Assembly (NCBI GenBank): GCA_022592435.1
Contig: JABYQS010000383.1
Coordinates: 1 to 26,054, forward strand
From: Cerioporus squamosus
Taxonomy: Eukaryota; Basidiomycota; Agaricomycetes; Polyporales; Polyporaceae
DNA length: 26,054 nt
Direction of reading: 5' to 3'
Shown here: positions 11,001 to 19,329 of the stretch, piece after piece
How the letters are laid out: each line of letters opens with the position of its first letter
Position numbering within the stretch: position 1 is the stretch's first letter
Translations under genes and position numbers: made by a program
Notes under the pieces: model-generated
Database searches by the model: none
Seen by the model: only the letters and a program-made list of their open reading frames with translations
What the model was told of the DNA's origin: nothing

Positions 11001-11432
11001 ATTGATGCTCACCAAGTGAGTACCATCGCCTTTGCAGAGTATGCATGGCCAAGACGGTTTTGAACTAGGATAGTTGTCGTGTAAGAGCAGAGCCTGTATC
11101 TTCGTCACTGTCAATCCGAGGAACCTCGCTGGAAGGCAGCGAGGGTGAACATACCGGGGTGTCAGCAAGTGTCGGCATTCCGGCACTGGATAAACTGGAC
11201 CTAACCGGAGCCATGATGTCAGTGAACAGTCCAGGAACCCAAGGGAAGGGGACAAGTGACTTACCAGACGACCACAAACCTGCGGGAGTCGGGACGAATA
11301 ACTTGAAGTCTTGTGCGGTACAGGGTGCGGAGACGAGAACATCAAAGCAGCGCGAATGCGGCATAAAGCTTTGCAAGCAGGGATCATGTCGAGAACTTGA
11401 GATGCCGGATGGGTGAGGAGAGGAGGGCACAT
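8035..11432 (-). CDS. Hypothetical intron-dense gene (function unknown)
   Basis: I do not recognise the product. A single frame continues on the minus strand through exons 10271-10317, 10161-10210, 10014-10096, 9889-9957, 9768-9829, 9661-9707, 9529-9603, 9366-9475, 9209-9316, 9090-9147, an uncertain 8-nt exon at 9013-9020, 8912-8957, 8773-8862, 8610-8716 and 8483-8559. Further 3' are 8147-8263 and 8035-8089, which end at a TGA. Introns are 44-69 nt; most have GTRNGT donors and several have CTAAC/CTGAC branches (for example 9148-9208 and 9830-9888). The link between 8483 and 8308 is unclear, possibly because of an indel. The 5' third (10318-11432) is less certain. It includes a Cys/His cluster reading RCDMCLSTHCC, which could bind zinc, and the proposed start is ATG at 11432. 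The middle is disordered and Ser/Arg-rich. The C-terminal half has aromatic and hydrophobic blocks (VETCAWFENCDI, HTAVIVCIV) suggesting a folded domain. Confidence 0.6.
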
Positions 11433-11470
11433 GGGAGGGATGAGTGTCGGAGAGGACGAAGAGAGGACAG

Positions 11471-11478
11471 TATATATA
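11471..11478 (-). promoter_or_regulatory. TATA box of the 8035-11432 gene
   Basis: TATATATA lies about 40 bp upstream of the first candidate ATG (11432) on the minus strand, followed by a pyrimidine-rich leader. Distance and context fit a core promoter. The leader would be very short if this ATG is the true start. Confidence 0.5.
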
Positions 11479-11577
11479 CCCACCAGGGATCTGTCCGGCT
11501 CGGAAACACCGAGAGACTCCTAATGCACATGACGAAAGCTTCCGAAGCTCTGAAAAACGAATGTGAGGTGACTTGCT

Positions 11578-12789
11578 GGCGGACCAACCAGGATGCGACA
11601 GCGCGAGCTCGGATACGGGAAGGTGGGTTACTAGTGGATCCGGGGTGCGGAAGATACAGATGTTCCAAGCATTAGCGTGTGTTGCGACGCTCGCAAATTC
11701 AAGGGCGCTGATCGCCTAAGTGAGCGCTCCACGCTGCATCAATTGAAGTGGCTTGGGAACACGGAGAGGCTGAGAATGCTGAGGAAGTGGATGTAGCGGA
11801 TGCAGAGAACTGGAGTGCATTCCTGTGTATCTCCTGACTCCTGTATGTCAGTGAGCATCGAGGAAGGTGTTCGTCCTCGCTTACTCTAGGCTAGGCCCTG
11901 GCATGGACTCGGTATGGCTGCGTGTAGTATGACCATGCATATGTCTCAATCTAGGAAAGGAGTCAGTCGGGAGAACTTGAAGTGTGGACAGACAGGCTTA
12001 CGGTCTGAGCATGTTGCAAATAAAAAGTCTGTACACCCTATAGTAGCATCCTAGGACATGCTGAGGTGGCTGCAGCACACGTAGTTGTACTTGTACACCG
12101 TGTACGGAGGGTGAGAGGTAGTGGAAGGCCGCTCAGATCCAGATCTGTGCAAGGCGTAGTGGTCTAGCGCCGAGTAGCGCTGCCCGATTCGGACTTGCTC
12201 CCGAAGTTCGCTCTCGCATTTTCGCTCTGACTCTCTTCTATCTCACCTTCTAGCTAGCTCGAACATGGTATTTTCTGGCACTGAATATTAGAACCAAGTA
12301 TCCAAGGCTCTGTTCAATGTCGCCAATCGCGATCTGAGCTCAGTACTGGCAGAGCGCGGTGGCACCGTCCTGCGTGTTGCTCTCGCCTGAACTGGGTAAG
12401 TTATCCTATTCCACTTTCCATTGCACTGCGCTTTTGACTCTGTGTCTGTACTGAAGCATGTATTCTGCTCAGGATTTTAGTCTGTAGTTGACACTGACTG
12501 CATGGTAGTTGTGGCAGCGGATACCTTGAAGTACCGGGCGTAAGTCATAACACATTATGTGAGCGTGACGACAGGCTACAGACTAGATGTGCCTGTGAAG
12601 TGCTGCAGATCTGACAGGATGAGGGTGCGGCCTTGGCAGCCTAGGCTCTCGGCTGCGGTTAGTGTCCCGAGCGCGCAGATAGGCTGCTGGCCCCACGACC
12701 CGATCAAAACGGCTCAACCCAGAGGGCACACCAGTATCTCCCTGTACTGCGAGTCCCACACAACGCAGCTATGTATGCACATACGCGTA
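11578..12789 (-). other. Possible 3' exons of the duplicated gene, copy 2
   Basis: Same content as 1-1188. The copies differ mainly by one-base length changes in short homopolymers and a few substitutions. No long reading frame is present. Splice-like signals on the minus strand are preserved. No separate gene is called. Confidence 0.3.
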
Positions 12790-13179
12790 TACTAGGGCTG
12801 CTCAATTCTTCTGGACGCTGGACGCTGGACGCACTGAGAGCTCGTTGATGGAGGTGATGGCCACAAGCGACAGTAGCCGAGCTCCTCCTCCTCCCTAACG
12901 GGCGCTCCCAAAATCCCTCGCAGAACACCCTCTTCCCGTGGGTTTCACGCCCTGCTGAATCATGCAGGGAATAGCGAGGAAGGATTCACGAATGCAGCCT
13001 TTTTTCTGCATCTTCCGGCGTTTCCTACGAGGTGCTATACAGCTTTCCGTCGAGGCTGCAGCGAAGAAAGCAGGTATACTCGCCGCCTTGCCGAGTCGTC
13101 GGCTCGTATCGCTAACACCATCAAAAGGCTCTGAGAGCGTCCAGCGTCCAGCGTCCAGAAGAATTGAGCAGCCCTACTA
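12790..13179. mobile_element. 380-bp MITE-like element with TACTA target duplication
   Basis: The element spans 12795-13174 and is flanked on both sides by TACTA (12790-12794 and 13175-13179). Copy 1 has TACTA once at the matching place (1210-1214), so the empty site is preserved. The ends are perfect inverted repeats of 38 bp starting GGGCTGCTC and continue as an imperfect match to about 57 bp. Each end contains three tandem CTGGACG heptamers. The interior has no transposase, so it is non-autonomous. A 5-bp target duplication with a GGGC start does not match the superfamilies I can name with confidence. PIF/Harbinger-like ends also begin with G-runs but normally duplicate 3 bp. It inserted after the duplication, into the 3' end of the copied gene. 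Confidence 0.92.
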
Positions 13180-14958
13180 AGACTGGTATACCAGAACACT
13201 CAGGAGCTGGAGCCTCAGCTTGGGTCCCATCATAATTATGCCCGCTGGGTTTAACCACCCGACGGCAGGCAAAGCGAGGGCGATGCTCGCGCAAGCTGGG
13301 CGAGACGGAGACGATGATGTACTTATCGCCGCAATCTATGAGAGCCGTGTTGATGCGGACGGAGTTCGGTGAGTTGTGGTCAGAAAGTCGTCTATTGTCC
13401 ACACTACATTGCGGAGCATCTATCTAATCCTACCCGGCCGGTAGTCACCACACGGCCTACAGTATCCGGCGAGCGGTTTGCAAGCCATCTATGCCATGCT
13501 CCGGCTGCACAGAGACTCAGAGAGCCCTGCCCGCGATCCGAAGACCGATCTCAGCCGCGCATCCCGGAACCTGCTTCCGGCCGCGCCCCATCACTGGCAC
13601 ATTTACCTACCATAGCGACACGCGGCATGGTCCCGTTCCCCTCTGAGGGCCACGACGTCCTCCAGCCCTTCGAGTCTCTGCTCGCCACCACTTGCAACAA
13701 TGCGGACTCAACTGCGCTTCTGTCTGCGGCTGCTCACGGTCCTCCTCCGTCTGGCTTTGCAGTAACTCGTATCCTGCTGGAAGAGTAGGCATTCCTGTAG
13801 AAAAAGGTGAGCTCCATGTTATGCAGCTTCTCAATGCCGCCTGAGACGTCCCTCCTAGGTGATCAGTCACGGAGTTAGCTAGCGACCTGTTCGTCACCTA
13901 CGCACCGGGTACGAACACGGATACTCCTCCCGCCGCGCACATCTCGGACGATACCGGCAGCTCTCAGAGTCAATGCGGAGAACGTACCTTCCCGCTACTC
14001 GCAACACTGGCGAGTCTGATTATCGGCATGAGCTCGCGGCGTGGTTGTATCCTGCGACGCCACGGGCGCGAGCCGTATGAGCTCGCGAAGCGGCCGCTCT
14101 GAGCTTCCCGGTTGCAAGATTGACCTACCTGTGAGTGCATTCAAGTTGCCCGGGAGGACGAGCCGGACGAGAGGGTACAATGTACGTACCTGCTTGTCGC
14201 TAGCGAGATGTACTTACTGATTGCACAACCTACCTTGCAGGGTGCGTCTGGAGCATGTCTGCGGTACGCTTCAGCCTGTTTTGCGACATCGTATAGCTGT
14301 TGACCTGCTCGCCGATCCAGGGACCTACCTTCTGACATGATGCGGCTCCAAGCGCGACTGTCCGAACCGACTGTCAGAGCTCGACGGGAATGCGCTCTCC
14401 GAGTCGGCAATGCTGACAGGACCTGGGAAGGTACGTACCTGCGCTCTGTATCGCTCTTCCGAGGCCAGCTGTATGACCTACCTCGTGCACAGCTCGCACG
14501 GATGCCGCTGTCCGCTAGAAAGGTCCACTTCAGCCTGTCTCCTGCCGGCATACAGCCACTTACCTGCGCGCACATCCTAGTGTTGCTGCCATCTGGGCTG
14601 CAGATGTGCACTCTGGCGGCTTGGCTACTGGCGAAGCTCGATGGGAACGGACCTTTTGACACCGAGTGCGCAATGCTGACTTACAGATGGATGCCTCGGC
14701 GGCGGCGGCGCGTGAAGAGCCCTCTACGCAGTGTTTGCGTGCTTGCTTCTTCAACCAGGCATGCGGCTCCAAATTTGAAGGAGGTCCCCAAGGCACAGCG
14801 AGCAAGTTCCGTGGCTTACCTGTGAGTACTTCTCGTTTCCCTCCCGCTTCATGGCTCAGCAGTGCGTAAAGCGCGTCGCTCGGAGGTGGCGGCGCGATGC
14901 GACGGTCTTGGACGCACAGGAAGCGGCCATCTTGTGTCCCGCGCGGTGGGTGTCGCAT
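13121..14958 (-). CDS. Hypothetical intron-dense gene, copy 2 (function unknown)
   Basis: Copy of the gene at 1189-3001 with matching exon borders (add about 11957 to copy 1 coordinates). The exon equivalent to 1655-1733 keeps the extra base missing in copy 1 and reads through in frame as PGGEQRLEGLEDIVALRGE. Several changes are conservative amino acid replacements, and a 9-bp loss near 13306 removes three residues in frame. The mobile element interrupts the frame after GIPVLV, replacing its last codons with element-derived sequence and a new stop. If the gene really ends there, only the tail is altered; if further exons follow, the 3' end is separated from them. Confidence 0.5.
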
Positions 14959-15157
14959 CAAAAGCAGGTGCACGTCGAGTTTGACGTTCGACGAGCGTGC
15001 AGCAGGGCGGTGGTGGCGGGAGGCAAGACGCGCGACGCGCCGCGAGACACGAGATCGCGAAGTCCGCTGCCTGCGCGCCCGTGCTCGGAGAGCGTTTTCG
15101 AGGGTCGTACGCCCGCGTTCCTCTGCTTGGCTGCGGGCGGGAGCTTGGGTGGAATTG

Positions 15158-15163
15158 TATATA
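15158..15163 (-). promoter_or_regulatory. TATA box of the copy 2 intron-dense gene
   Basis: TATATA identical in sequence and context to the box at 3201-3206, about 200 bp upstream of the copy 2 ATG at 14958. Confidence 0.4.
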
Positions 15164-15417
15164 GCCTGTACTACGTAGTCCGAAATCCGAATGCACCTGT
15201 CCAAGCCTGTGGCGAGCCCATCCCGCACAGAAAGCCACCTCCGGGGCGTACCATCTCAGACACAAGTCCTACTGCTCTATATGGCCCCCAACCCACCCTT
15301 TCCAATGTTTTTATCGGCGGACTCGACGGGCACCGTCACACGCGAGATCCCGGAGAGGCCGCCAATCCCGCGAACAAAATATATTCCGCTGTTACGACAC
15401 CCGACGCCCCTCGCTCT

Positions 15418-16626
15418 CTACCTCGGACGCCATGTCCACCGGCGCGTTGCCCGTCCGCATCCGTGGGACACTCCTGCACCCATGCCAAACGAGCCTGAGG
15501 CGAAACCATCACCTCCACCACCCATCCCGATGACCTGCGCTGGAGTGAGAGGCCCGGAAGCATCCATCGACGACGGCCCTCGCTGAGACATGTCTCCGCC
15601 AGGATTGAGAGGTGCAGGTGAGGATGCCATGTTGAACTGGGCGTTGTTCATGTTGCTCATCTGCATCCGCGGGACGTTATGGGTGAGTTGTGGTTGCATC
15701 GGGGGATTCTGGAAGTTCATGAACATGGAGTTGTCGGGGGTCATTTGCGCACGGTTTCCAGTCGGCTGTGGAGGCATGGGATTACCTGCCAGCGCGCCTG
15801 CCATGTTCGGCTGCTGCTGTCCAGACGGCCCCACGTGCTGGGACGAGCCAAGCTGGGATTGCTGGTGTTGGTGTTGGTGTTGGTGCTGGTGTGGCATCGA
15901 CATCGAGTTCGCGAACGCGTTGTGTTGCATCGGATGCGTCTGCGGCTGCCCCAGCGTCGACATGAGCTGCTGCCCGGACGCCGTCCGCGCGTGAGGCGGG
16001 AGCCCATTCGCGCCCTGCATCTGTCCCGCCCGGGTCATCGGCAACCCCATGTTATCGGGCGACATACCACCTCCCTGCGACGACGCCTGCTGGTGCTGCC
16101 GCATCTGCATCTGCATCTGCTGCTGCGTCATCCCGCGCATCGCGCTCATGGGAGGCTGCCCGTTCATGCTCATACCGCCCCCAATCATCCCTGGCTGCAT
16201 CCCCGGCATCCCGTGCGCACCTGCCTGTCCCACCATCGGCTGCGACTGCACGCGTCGGATCGCTTGCATGTTCGCCCCAGCGAATCCGGCCATGTTCTGG
16301 AGCGGGTTCGGCGCGAGACCGGCCATGTGAGAGGGACCCGCGCCTCCAGCGGGGTTCAGCGCGGGGCCGTTGGGGTGCTGGCCCATGTACACCGGGCGAC
16401 GGCCTGGCTGCATATTGAGAGGGTAGTTGGGATTGGGGGCGCCTGGCTGACCGCCCATAATTCCGAGACCGGGGTTCCCGCCTTGGCTATTCTGAAGAAG
16501 GCCCATGTTATGCGGCATGGTTTGCTGACCTGGCTGTGGTTGTGGTGGCATAAACTGCTGGCCCATGAGGCCCTGGTGCATGTTGGGAACCCCTCCACGG
16601 AGCATGTCGGGGTGAGGAACGTTCAT
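15418..16626 (-). pseudogene. Met/Gln/Pro/Gly-rich N-terminal fragment, copy 2
   Basis: A 402-codon frame nearly identical to 3461-4651, with six extra residues (QSQPMV) and an Ile-to-Met change around YMGQHPNG. It ends at the same point in the same Arg/Trp-rich tail, so it inherited the truncation. The preserved frame with in-frame indels suggests either recent duplication or residual constraint. As in copy 1, no folded domain is present. Its identity as a chromatin or transcription coactivator fragment is inference from composition only. Confidence 0.6.
15861..15894 (+). repeat. TTGGTG hexanucleotide microsatellite, copy 2
   Basis: Same unit count and interruptions as the copy 1 array at 3904-3937. 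It encodes the His-Gln run on the minus strand. Confidence 0.85.
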
Positions 16627-16955
16627 GACGAGGCTCGGATAGTGAGAAGTTCACCGACGCGAGGGCCAGGATGTGGTGTCGCATGCAGGAGACAGAAGAC
16701 AAACCACCACAGGGAGACGTCAAAATCAGCCGCAGAGAATTCGGCAGTGCCGCGGGAGATGGCGGTGGAGGGATGTAAGGGCGTCGAGGACGTCGAGGGC
16801 GACGAGGAGGAAGGGAAAGTTGAGTCGCGTTGTACTCACACGCTTGAGCGACGGCACTGCTTCCACGCCACGAGCCCATCGCCTGCCCCGATTTCCCCGC
16901 ATCTCGTCCCGACTCTGCCCTCTTTCCCTCTCGTCTTTGTCTGTTCGTCTCTCAG

Positions 16956-17125
16956 ATGCCTTCGCGATGGCTGTTGCTCAACATTGCTCAGCATTGCGAT
17001 CGAATTCGCGGTGGTTTGACCTTCGCACATCGACGAGGAATTACTTCCGCGCCGAGGCACGCAGTGGTCGCGGCGCGTATCTCAGTCTGCGAGATCCGAC
17101 ATCGTACCCGGCCTCGTATGCCGCA
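16956..17125 (+). pseudogene. Broken 5' fragment of the signal-peptide gene, copy 2
   Basis: Begins MPSRWLLLNIA, matching the copy 1 signal peptide. A 10-bp tandem duplication of CTCAACATTG then shifts the frame and replaces the hydrophobic core with polar residues. Further on, copy 2 contains two extra blocks of about 25 bp relative to copy 1. The frame stays open to 17462 but no longer resembles a secreted protein. I take this as a dead gene end. Confidence 0.5.
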
Positions 17126-17624
17126 GCAGAAGGTCATTGGTGAACCAAACCACTCTGCGACCACGCAACGGTACACTGCGGACATATCCTCGCGTCTTCA
17201 GGTGAGCATATGCGCAATGTTCAGGACACAATCGATGCATACGGCAGCTTCAGCAGCTATCGCCAAGACGTTCTTTCTGCTTTGTTCTAGTGCGTTATCA
17301 CTTCTACCGTTTCCTATCTATTGTCTTTTAGCAACAATCGAGAGTCAATTGAGAGTTGTGGACTATGCAAGTCGGTGGGATGAGACGGCAGTACCCGCTG
17401 TAGATCCGTTACCCAATGGGTTAGCGCAGTGTGCATACACCACATACACATACAGCAGATAGCTTTAGGAGTTTGCTTCTCAAGCCTTACTTTCAACAAT
17501 GCAGCGCGGCGGTATATGAGAGAAGTAACGCACAACAGCTATCGCGCGAATTGCGGAACCACATGGGTTCGCAATGGAACTCACTACATTGACGCTATTG
17601 AGTACAAGCATACGACTGGAATAC
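17126..17624. other. Gene-poor spacer
   Basis: Unique sequence just right of the duplication, more AT-rich than its surroundings. I see no convincing coding exon, RNA gene or transposon end on either strand. Confidence 0.4.
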
Positions 17625-18413
17625 TCATTCTACATGGATCTGTCCATAGAGAGCCCGGGATACGATAGCATCTTCCAATATACAAAGACGGTTACTGGAT
17701 TGGCGATACAGGGTGCAGGCCGGAAATGATCTGGGTGGAGAGAGACGGTAGGCAGGTACGCAGTCATGGTAGGTGGGGGCAGTGAACTGAGCATCATGCG
17801 TACCAGCAACCTGCAATCTCCAAGCACTCTTTCCCAGCTGCAGGAAGTGTCATTCTAGCGACCTGTTGCCGGCCTTAATGTCCTTGCGCCCTCAGACGCG
17901 ATATCCTACGCCGGTGGCCTCGGGAGCGACGTACGACGGTATAGCGATACTGACGTACCATGAGCGAGCCCATCTGTGCTGACTACCCAGATTCCCTTGG
18001 GCGTTTCCACTGATACAACGAGATCGCGTAGTGCATAGGTTGGTCAAATCCGGGGATGGCTGAGGACAAGGCCGTCTCGTATCATTGCGACCGTATCCTC
18101 GGAAGGTGGGTACACAGCACATGTTCACAGGTAGCAGAAAGAATCGAGGGAGGTGACGGAGATCTCTACCATGTGGAGACGGTCGAGGGAGAAGCATAGG
18201 TGGTGGCATCCCGTGTCGAAGGACACCAAACGACATGCGAAAACAGCTGTATGACGTATAGGTCACAGAAGAGAGTGAAACTTGAGGCTCGGAGACGAGG
18301 ACGGGAGTGATCGAGACACCAGAGGACAGCGAGCAACAGAGAAAAGCGCCAGACTGGGAGAGTGTGTCGGAGCGGGGAGTGACACAGGAAAGAGAAGCGG
18401 TTGCACGAAACAT
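17625..18413 (-). CDS. Weakly supported spliced hypothetical gene
   Basis: The minus strand has a TATA-like ATATAT at 18458-18463 and an ATG at 18413 (MFRATASLSC). Donor-like sites occur, for example GTACGTCAG at about 17956, and an acceptor CTGCAG near 17839. After this the frame LGKSAWRLQVAGTHDAQ continues and reaches a stop at 17625. The first frame (17892-18488) is rich in Ser, Pro and Arg and lacks any known domain. Exon borders and phases could not be made fully consistent, so this may be a decayed gene or a non-coding transcript. Confidence 0.25.
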
Positions 18414-18463
18414 GGCAGAGCGAGACCAAGGATTGATGGAAGGAGAGGAGGGCTTGGATATAT

Positions 18464-19329
18464 GCGTCGGTCCTGCGGGTGATGCCAAACGAGGCCATCA
18501 CTTTGCCAACAGCAGGAGTGGGAGAGAACGAGCATACAGCCGTCCTGGGGTCGAGACTGATGGACTCGGTTAGCCACCTCAAGCCTGTTCACGCAGATTG
18601 TACAGATCTGTTAATAATTACAACATCATTAGCTCGCGCTCGGGAAGACGACAAACGACTCAGCGCAAGACTTACCTGATTCTCGATGCCGTTGCAGGCC
18701 ACTCGCCCAGCGTAAGATATGTTCAGTATGCCTCGAGTGTTGGACCTCGACACGATGTACGGTCGGGCAAGATAAACAAGAAAATCGGGGTCCTTAAAGG
18801 TTCTTGACTAGCATTGAGACGAGGGTGACTCGGAGAGAGAAAGCGGATATCTAAATCATACCTTCGCCGTTACTTCCTCATCTCGTTGGCCTTCCCGTCT
18901 CCATTTAGTCAACGGTACGTGCGCAGCCCTCCTTGCGCGTCCTCAATTGCCACCATGTTCTCATTCAGCGTTCGCGAGCGCGGCTGGCTACGGCCAACCT
19001 CATGGCCAACCTTGCGTATGCTCGAGATACAAATGGGATGGGACAGAGCGACCGTGACGAACAACGTTCTGAGCGAGAGACTTGAGGACAAGGCCCGAGC
19101 TTGGCAGCGAGCAGCAACCTCAAGTAAGGCGTGGACGGAGTACAGGCATAACTCGGATGAACGAAGCAAAAACGCGGTTTCGGCTAGCTGGGCGTGGCAA
19201 CTGGGCGCTCCCTCCTCCCTCCTCCTTCCTCCTCCTTCTCCCCCTCTTCGTCTGTTTACCCTACACTCTCGTTCTGGCTTAGACGGCTTGTTCTTGGATC
19301 TCGAGGTTACCGATTGTTGACCGGAGCCA
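18464..19329. promoter_or_regulatory. Upstream region of the kinesin gene
   Basis: An 866-bp interval between the divergent TATA-like site at 18458-18463 and the kinesin ATG. A strong plus-strand pyrimidine tract at about 19207-19260 (CCTCCT/CTTCCT repeats) lies 70-120 bp before the ATG, as is common around basidiomycete transcription starts. No TATA box is seen close to it. No other gene is supported; the reading frames at 18886-19320 and 18909-19640 look like chance or shadow frames. Confidence 0.4.

Larger units (their letters stand above)
11578..17125 (+). repeat. Direct segmental duplication, copy 2
   Basis: Second copy of the 1-5095 segment in the same orientation. Relative to copy 1 it has a 380-bp inserted element with a 5-bp target duplication at 12790-13179, a 9-bp in-frame loss near 13306, an 18-bp in-frame addition near 16234-16251, a 10-bp addition near 16981, and several one-base homopolymer differences. 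The sequence left of 11578 cannot be compared, because the corresponding part of copy 1 is outside the window. Confidence 0.95.

Noticed and set aside
8035..11432. KDZ transposase or other transposon identity for the intron-dense gene
   Set aside because: The Cys/His cluster does not match the KDZ-associated cysteine pattern I know, no catalytic acidic triad is visible, and no terminal repeats flank the region.
10725..17960. Shared GTACGTCAGTATCG at about 10728 and 17955 as evidence of gene homology
   Set aside because: Only about 15 bases match, and most of them are the donor consensus. Flanking sequences do not align.
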